This document shows, one piece after another, positions 58,010 through 64,000 of a stretch of 64,000 nucleotides of DNA (positions are counted from its first letter, which is position 1; each line of letters opens with the position of its first letter). Made by a program: the position numbers and the translations under genes. Below the pieces are notes generated by a model. It was given only the letters and a program-made list of their open reading frames with translations, made no database searches and was not told the DNA's origin. The stretch comes from Epiperipatus broadwayi. Its lineage: Eukaryota; Onychophora; Udeonychophora; Euonychophora; Peripatidae. The stretch covers positions 8,971,011 through 9,035,010 of the forward strand of contig JAQFVV010006221.1 in the NCBI GenBank assembly GCA_028023455.1, read 5' to 3'.

Positions 58010-59590
58010 ATCTAGAAAAAGTCTATGTTATATCTACTTGATAAATATATGCCTTTAGTTATATAACTTATTACAAAACAAATAAAAACTGGATTACTAT
58101 TAATGTTAAAAATATAAATAAGTTGAGAAATAGAGCTTTTAAGAAATTTATTAGAATAAAATCTCAGAGTAAATGATTTTTTTTTTTTGTAAGAACTGAT
58201 ATAATTTGTCCACAAAACCATTAGATTGGAGCAAAATGCTTACTTAGTTTTTATCTCTAAATTTTTTCAAACTGAATATTTATTTTTTTTTATCTTTTGT
58301 GGTAATCTTGTTAATATACTTGCTCATTTACAAACAAACAAGTAAGAATGTTTTTAATGCTCTTAACTCTTTTAAATTTATTGCTTTTGATAGTGATAAG
58401 TTCCAAGTAATTTGGATTTTTTTTATAAAAAAAATAAAAGACCTAGAAAAAGACCACATGTAAGATAGATGGATAATATTTTCTGAACTAATGGGTACAA
58501 ATTATGAAAATAAGAATATATCATTCTGCAATGAATAACAAATGGTTGAAAATGTTAATGATGATGATAAAATAGTGTTAAATAGGTTATACAAAACAAA
58601 TTAAATACTTATTTGAAATAACATTTTTAGATATAAACAAAACTTTATTATAAAGGCATATGTCTTTAATCTTATCTAAATTCAATTATTATCATAATTT
58701 TAAAAATGACTACAAATAATTAAACATTGATGAATTTAACACACAGTTAACGAAATAAAAATAAAACAATGTTATAAATCTATAGAAAAGTTTGTCAAAT
58801 TTCTATTCTGATTTATATTTAGCTAAGAGAAAATCTTAACCAAGTTATTATTATTATTTTTTAATAACATTGAGCTAATATTAAATCATTAATAATACTC
58901 CTTTAAATCTTTCTTATTTTATATCTACCTACAAGCTTTTGGTTGACTTTGTAATAAATGAAAATATAAAAATGTATATCAAAAAATAACTGCATCAAAG
59001 TTTAATTAACCACTCACTACCAATTTTAATAACTGCAGTTGGCTCATCAATTTCATAAGTAGATCTGCTTGAATGCTTTAGAAATGTTTTTATTAAATTC
59101 ACAAAAATAAAAGAAACAAAATAAACTTGAATATCACAACCTTTGCGAACGTAGTCATATCTTCAACTAATTCTATCATCTATTATCAAATGTTTGATAT
59201 CTTTAGAAAAAATTCAAACTTTATTTAAACTTTCCAAATACATTCAACTGTTAGTAATAACACACACATTAGTATATAACATAATATTCTTGATATTAGT
59301 TCTTCTGATCATAGACAAAAGAAAGAGTTGTATTTAGAAAAAAAAGCAGAAACATAATAAATATTAATAGACATTTTTAAAGTAGAAATGTCTTGTAACA
59401 AAAACCTTTTAGCAATATGGTCCAAGTTTGTATTAATTGGTTCCAGCATTGTTATAAGATCCATTTAAACACGAAAAATAAAAAATATAAATGTAAAAAT
59501 AATATAAAAGTAATTTACAATATTTGGTTTTCATACTGTACATATATATATATAAAGCATAGTCACGGTTCTGGAAGCATTATTAATTTT
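58010..59590. other. AT-rich DNA with a LINE tail scrap
   Basis: 58430-58560 (plus) translates to KRPRKRPHVR, a stop, MDNI, TNGYKL, related to the LINE C-terminal fragment at 11.5 kb. Otherwise nothing is recognised. Confidence 0.45.
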
Positions 59591-59605
59591 ATCACTATTC
59601 TATAA

Positions 59606-59968
59606 ATTTATTAAACGCACATTGATTATGTAAGTAATATTTACTAAGGCTATAACCTCGATAATATGCGTGTAAAATGCGATAGTAGGGACCTCTACAG
59701 GTGTTTTAACCACAAGCTTACGCTATGGAAGATGTGTAATAAGAAATGTGGACTTAATCAGTGAAGTATTGAATAGCTTCACGATCGCAGATCTAACCGC
59801 TTCAGCTTCACCTATTTAAATAGAAAGTAGGTTGAAGTAAAGAAGGGGTTCCCCTCTTTGGGGTTCCCCTCTTTTCTTCCATAGCGTAAGCTTGTGGTTA
59901 AAGCACCTTTAGAGGTCCCTACTATCGCATTTTACACGCATATTATCGAGGTTATAGCCTCAGTAAAT
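59606..59968. repeat. Family-E hairpin element with 15-bp target duplication
   Basis: The left arm TTACTAAGGCTATAACCTCG, ATAATATGCGTGTAAAATGC, GATAGTAGGGACCTCTACAG, AACCACAAGCTTACGC is mirrored almost perfectly by the right arm (GCGTAAGCTTGTGGTTAAAG, AGAGGTCCCTACTATCGCAT, TTTACACGCATATTATCGAG, GTTATAGCCTCAGTAAAT). A 30-bp leader (TTTATTAAACGCACATTGAT) exists only on the left. ATCACTATTCTATAA is exact at 59591-59605 and 59969-59983. The centre carries a doubled GGGGTTCCCCTCTTT. The family's second copy is at 37.5 kb. Confidence 0.85.
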
Positions 59969-60179
59969 ATCACTATTCTATAAGAAAAAATCGTTTAAAT
60001 TAATGTAAATTTTCTCAATATATATATTTAACTTATTATTATCCTTGAAAATGACTGCAGAAAGAAATAGTTGAAACGTTGAGCGCTTAAAGATGTGAAT
60101 ATGTATATATGATTGATGAGAAGAAGTAAAGTTTTTAAAAAGAAAAGAAAGTATTTAATTTGATTGGATTCAATGAAAA

Positions 60180-60530
60180 GAACATACATTTTCTCACTCT
60201 AACTTAATATAAATTTAAAAATCATAATAATCTTTTCCTATTAAAAAGTATTATTGAATTTTTAAAAACACAAAAAATCATAAGCATTTAAAAACATTAA
60301 CAATTTTTCTCAATGTAAATAAATTCATATGACTTTAAAATTCATAGATATGTTATTACTCCAATCACAGTTCTAGAAACAGTATTCATTTGAGCACTAT
60401 ATTATAGGATAAAATTATATATTGCAAATTTTCTTACTCTAATTTTGCACATGAATTTGAAAAACATAAAACATTTCCCTAATGAATATTAAAGATGAAC
60501 TTTTAAAAGCACAAAAAATCGGTAATCATT
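60180..60530. repeat. Degenerate tandem duplication, ~240-bp offset
   Basis: CATTTTCTCACTCTAAC and AAAAACACAAAAAATCATAA (60190-60285) reappear as AAATTTTCTTACTCTAAT and AAAGCACAAAAAATCGGTAA (60428-60525). Only moderately similar. Confidence 0.4.
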
Positions 60531-60689
60531 TGAATGCACATCCATCACGCTTGGTGTTGTTGTTCTTCCAACAAAATGTCTTCATATACTGTTACCGGGT
60601 CACTACACTTGATTTACATATTATAACAAAGAAACCGATACACAGAGAAAACTGTCTTTTTTAAACATTTTTATTAATATCAAAAATAA

Positions 60690-61170
60690 AAAATTCCTTT
60701 CTTTTAAATATTTTTTTGTTAAATAATTAACGTTTTTCAAAAACAATAAGAAATAAATATTCGTTCACTTTAGTTTCCAATCAAAAAATGCAATTTCTAA
60801 AACAAAACAAAAAAAATTGGACTGCAATTCTCAAGTAACGTTACTTTTTACTACATAAACATTAATTAAAACATAACAAATCAATGTAATTGAATGATTC
60901 CTAATTTTGTGAATGCTGTAGCCTCATCTCTTCTAGTAATAAAAATTCCTTTTTTGCTTATTTTTTAAAATAATTAAAAGGTTTTTCAAAAACCTTAATA
61001 ATAAATCAATATTCATTCAGTTTACGTTCCGATCAAAAAACGTAATTTCAAAACCCCCCAAAAATATTGACTTCAATTTTCAACTAAAGTTACTTTTACT
61101 CCATAAAAATTAAAACAAATAAATAAAATGGAACCATTCCTAATTCTTGTGAAAGCTGTAGCCTCATCTC
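60690..61170. repeat. Two-copy tandem duplication, ~245-bp unit
   Basis: Copy 1 (60690-60943) and copy 2 (60944-61170) share, in the same order, AAAAATTCCTTT, TTTTTCAAAAAC, TTCATTCAGTTT/TTCGTTCACTTT, AAAGTTACTTTTACT and GCTGTAGCCTCATCTC. The divergence by eye is 10-20%. No open frame is conserved between the copies. Confidence 0.65.
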
Positions 61171-62023
61171 ATCTATGATGATAGGGTTAGGTCTAGACCA
61201 ATTCAACTCTTGCCACAGTGGCAGGAGCCATTTTTTTACAGTAACGGGAAAATCTTGCGAGCTACAATATTTCAGCTGTACCTCTGAAAAATCCCCAAAT
61301 TTTACATCTCACACATGTGAACAGGTTAGTAGACAGGTTTTTTTCCAGTGGGGAAATTTTTAGGACCTTACACTACTTCCTTTACTGTTCAAAAATAAAA
61401 ACATTAACACATCTTACATAAATAGCATTCATTCGAAAAATTGAAACCCTATCATGAAAAACTAAGGACATGTTAAGAGTCAGAATTTGTATAGATGTAA
61501 ACAACAACACCTATCGAATGATAGGACTGTCTAAGTGTGAATTGTGAGAGTAAATGATCGCAAACACACTAGCAAGTTGACATTAGCCTAAGCACTCAAT
61601 TGCTGCTAGCAATTGAGAAGTTGTGCCTGAAAAAGAGCATTTTAAACAACTTTTGGCTAACATCAGCACCATCAGGCGTGATGGATGTGCATAAAAATGA
61701 GCACCAAAAAATCTTCTGTACATATATGGCAAAACAATTTTCCTTAATGTAAATGAGATGAAATGTTAACTTCCAGTCAAAGTTGAAAGTGAAAGATCAA
61801 ACATATTGTGATCACGTGTACTATGTCAGCCAATAGAATTTGTCATAACACTAGCATTTGTTGATTTAGACAATTTTATTCAGATTTTAGGTTTCTCATA
61901 GTTTTACTGCTTCCTTATTAGGAAATTATTTCTTTTTTGTGATGTCAATAGCAATTAGCTTTCTAACACTGCTTTTTAGATTCGTGATTAAAATAATATG
62001 TACAATATTTTCTCTAATTATAG
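61171..62023. other. AT-rich DNA, nothing recognised
   Basis: Slightly less AT-rich near 61180-61380; a 62-residue frame there has no motif. No gene is seen. Confidence 0.4.
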
Positions 62024-62150
62024 AGGATTTAAACACAGAATTTTAAGCTTCCTTCAGCTATCCCCATGTGTGTGGTCATGTGTACTGGTTGTATGAGATA
62101 GAGTGGGAAGCTGAAGGGAGTTTGAAAGTCTATGCTCAAATCTTCTATAA
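62024..62150. repeat. Family-B derived palindromic fragment
   Basis: AGGATTTAAACACAGAATTT, TTCCTTCAGCTATCC is mirrored by GAAGCTGAAGGGAGTTTGAA, TATGCTCAAATCTTCTATAA. It resembles the ends of the 20.9 kb copy with the middle deleted. Confidence 0.6.
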
Positions 62151-62327
62151 TTACATCTAAACTCCAAGTATATGAATTATGTTTGTATTCAAATATTTTC
62201 TCAAAAACACATATAACCAGGTAAGTAAAGTAAATTGTTCTGTAAATGACACTACATCTATTGTATAAATCTTAATTCAGTGAAAAAAAGTCTGTTGCAT
62301 AATTTATTCACTGTAAAAGAGTTCTAC

Positions 62328-62539
62328 TAAACATCACATGATCACCATTTATTATGCTTCCTCATAACTGCTATTAAAACAGGCAAAACTATCCATACAG
62401 TAGTGCCACTCGGTGCAAGTCAGAGTAATCAATGGATGCCAGACTGGCTTGCACTCAGTAGGACTACTGTTTGTATTGTTTTGCCTGTTTTAATAACAGT
62501 TATGAGCAAGCATAAGAAATGGTGATAATGTGATGTTTA
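62328..62539. repeat. Family-A fold-back with both outer ends present
   Basis: Left TAAACATCACATGATCACCA and right TGGTGATAATGTGATGTTTA are inverted repeats. GCTATTAAAACAGGCAAAAC pairs with GTTTTGCCTGTTTTAATAAC, and GTGCCACTCGGTGCAAGTC with ACTTGCACTCAGTAGGAC less well. The centre is deleted. This copy shows the outermost ends that are truncated in the copies with target duplications. Confidence 0.75.
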
Positions 62540-62589
62540 ATGGTTTAACATTAATCCTGCCTAATAGGATAGTGGTGGTTATGGTTATT

Positions 62590-62940
62590 AAAGAACCAAA
62601 GACACCAAAATGTATGGGTACTGAACTGAGTTCAGACTACATGACTATATAAGCCAATGAGCTTAGAGTAAAAATATTATTGTGTTTTCCAATTTTATTA
62701 TCATAGTTTTGTAGTTGAGATAAAAGGTGGCTACTGGGGGGGGGGGGTTGTATTAAATCCTAAGATCTAGGTGCAAGGCTCCTCACTAACAAAGGCCACA
62801 ATCCAGAAAATAGTCTGGGGATATTGGATGAGTAGGCACTAGATAGGGATTTTATGCACAAGCCTTCTGGCATCCATTGATTACTCTGGCTTGCACTGAG
62901 TAGTGGCACTACTATATGGATAGTTTTGCCTGTTGTAAAA
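62590..62940 (+). repeat. Family-A fold-back, right half with central segment
   Basis: AGACACCAAAATGTATGGGT, ACTGAACTGAGTTCAG (the family centre), TATATAAGCCAATGAGCTTA, then GGGGATATTGGATGAGTAGG, CTGGCATCCATTGATTACTC and ATAGTTTTGCCTGTTG. A G13 tract interrupts it at 62736-62748. The 62-residue minus-strand frame is repeat translation. Confidence 0.75.
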
Positions 62941-63099
62941 GAGTTCATTATAACAAACTCGTTTGTACAAAAGATATCAGTTACCTGAATTAATTAAGTC
63001 CAAAATTATTCAGAGAATTAAAGAGTTTGGATGTCCATACATATATAAAATGTCCATTTTATACAAATAAATAGTATTTCTATAAAGTTATTCTTGTGG

Positions 63100-63240
63100 A
63101 ATTCAGTATAATATTAGAATGATGAACCTGGGAGCTATAGGTTCCTAGATTGAAGCTCGACCTATCTTTTCTGGTGCATAAAAGTCCACATTGTCCCAAT
63201 CAACTAACCATTCAGTTATTTATTATTATATTTTGAAATA
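63100..63240 (+). other. Possible diverged SINE fragment
   Basis: GAATGATGAACCTGGGAGCT and AGGTTCCTAGATTGAAGCTC loosely resemble tRNA-like boxes, but neither a shared tail nor target duplications were found. Confidence 0.25.
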
Positions 63241-63479
63241 AGAAATAATATAAAAAATTGTTGATTTAGAAATTTTATGAAAAAAATACCATATTATCAC
63301 ATCTTAGTTACAACTTGATATATTCCAAAACTAGAGTAGTTATCAAATTATAATGAATCCAGGTTGAATTTTAAATTAATATTGTTTATTACTAAATTAC
63401 AACACAAGATTTTTACAAATATAAAATAAAATAACATAACCTTTCAAAAACAAGCAGCCAATACTAATGCCATTATCAG

Positions 63480-63760
63480 ATTTCAATGATGTAAATAGCT
63501 GAAGAGTTGGAGAGTGGAGAAAATTGAAGCCTGTCCATTAAAGTTTGAAGATTTGCTATCTTAATATAAACTGGATACTGATTATATATGTGTGTATGGG
63601 AGATGATGATCTGGACCAACTGATGAGTGTTGGTTCAGCAAAAAATATGTATATTGGAGACCATTTATCTTTTTCATGTGCATATGTATTGGTTGTATAA
63701 GATGCAGGAAATGACTGAAGAGAGTTTGAAAGTCTGGGTTCAAATTCTCTCTAATTACAT
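63480..63760 (+). repeat. Family-B dispersed repeat
   Basis: CTGTCCATTAAAGTTTGAAG, GGACCAACTGATGAGTGTTG, ACCATTTATCTTTTTCATGT, then GAGTTTGAAAGTCTGGGTTC and a box-B-like GGGTTCAAATTC near the end, in the same sense as the 33 kb copy. Confidence 0.65.
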
Positions 63761-64000
63761 GTAGCTTAAGTATATATACTATACTTGTATTTAAATATTA
63801 CAACATAATATTGAAAAAAAAAATTCAGAGAAATAATCCAAAAATATTTTTTACGTTCAGCATTTTTAGTATAAGTTCCAGCTTAATCTAATATGCAGTC
63901 TTAAATAATTACTTTTCAAAATTTTTAAGATGCTTTAACATTTCTTTTAACACTCATTTTCTTTATGTACATCTATTTTTTTTTATCAAATAAATACTTT
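63761..64000. other. AT-rich DNA to the window edge, nothing recognised
   Basis: No gene or repeat family recognised. Confidence 0.45.

Overview
This 64 kb window looks like non-coding DNA from an AT-rich invertebrate animal genome (by eye roughly 70-75% A+T). No host gene, rRNA, CRISPR array or bacterial-style operon was found. Almost every recognisable piece is a transposable element or a decayed fragment of one. The type of organism is inferred from tRNA-derived SINEs, broken LINE, Penelope-like, ISXO2/Merlin-like and hAT elements, many fold-back repeats and A/T microsatellites. A mollusc such as a cephalopod, or a cnidarian, would fit, but the sequence alone does not settle the species.

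Layout. 0-13 kb: mostly AT-rich DNA with scattered SINE copies (3.04, 9.40 and 12.6 kb), several fold-back elements (4.6, 5.7 and 6.0 kb), family-B repeats (8.6 and 10.5 kb) and a tandemly duplicated LINE C-terminus (11.5 kb). 13-20 kb: remnants of an ISXO2-like transposase (13.1, 14.6 and 15.4 kb), an unclassified region of higher GC (15.7-17.6 kb) and a decayed Penelope-like reverse transcriptase on the minus strand (18.6-19.6 kb). 20-28 kb: SINEs, a ~340-bp inverted repeat at 22.9 kb and family-A fold-backs. 28.6-30.6 kb: a ~2 kb element with perfect 25-bp terminal inverted repeats, a tandem-repeat interior and a long hairpin at its right end. 30.85-31.32 kb: a non-autonomous hAT element. 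34.2-36.9 kb: a degenerate LINE (endonuclease end, RT, C-terminal CCHC). 46.1-48.95 kb: a second element built like the 28.6 kb one, with a 715-bp palindromic family-A insertion inside it. 51.7-53.8 kb: a second, heavily decayed LINE of another clade. 56.5-57.0 kb: a second hAT element carrying a SINE insertion. 59.6-60.0 kb: a hairpin element with a 15-bp target duplication.

The most unusual points are two. First, palindromic (fold-back) elements of families A and E are bounded by 12-18 bp direct repeats, which is a retroposition signature rather than one of a cut-and-paste MITE. Second, the two 2-3 kb elements at 28.6 and 46.1 kb share end architecture, but each carries its own version of the terminal inverted repeat, matched between its two ends, around unrelated AT-rich tandem-repeat interiors.
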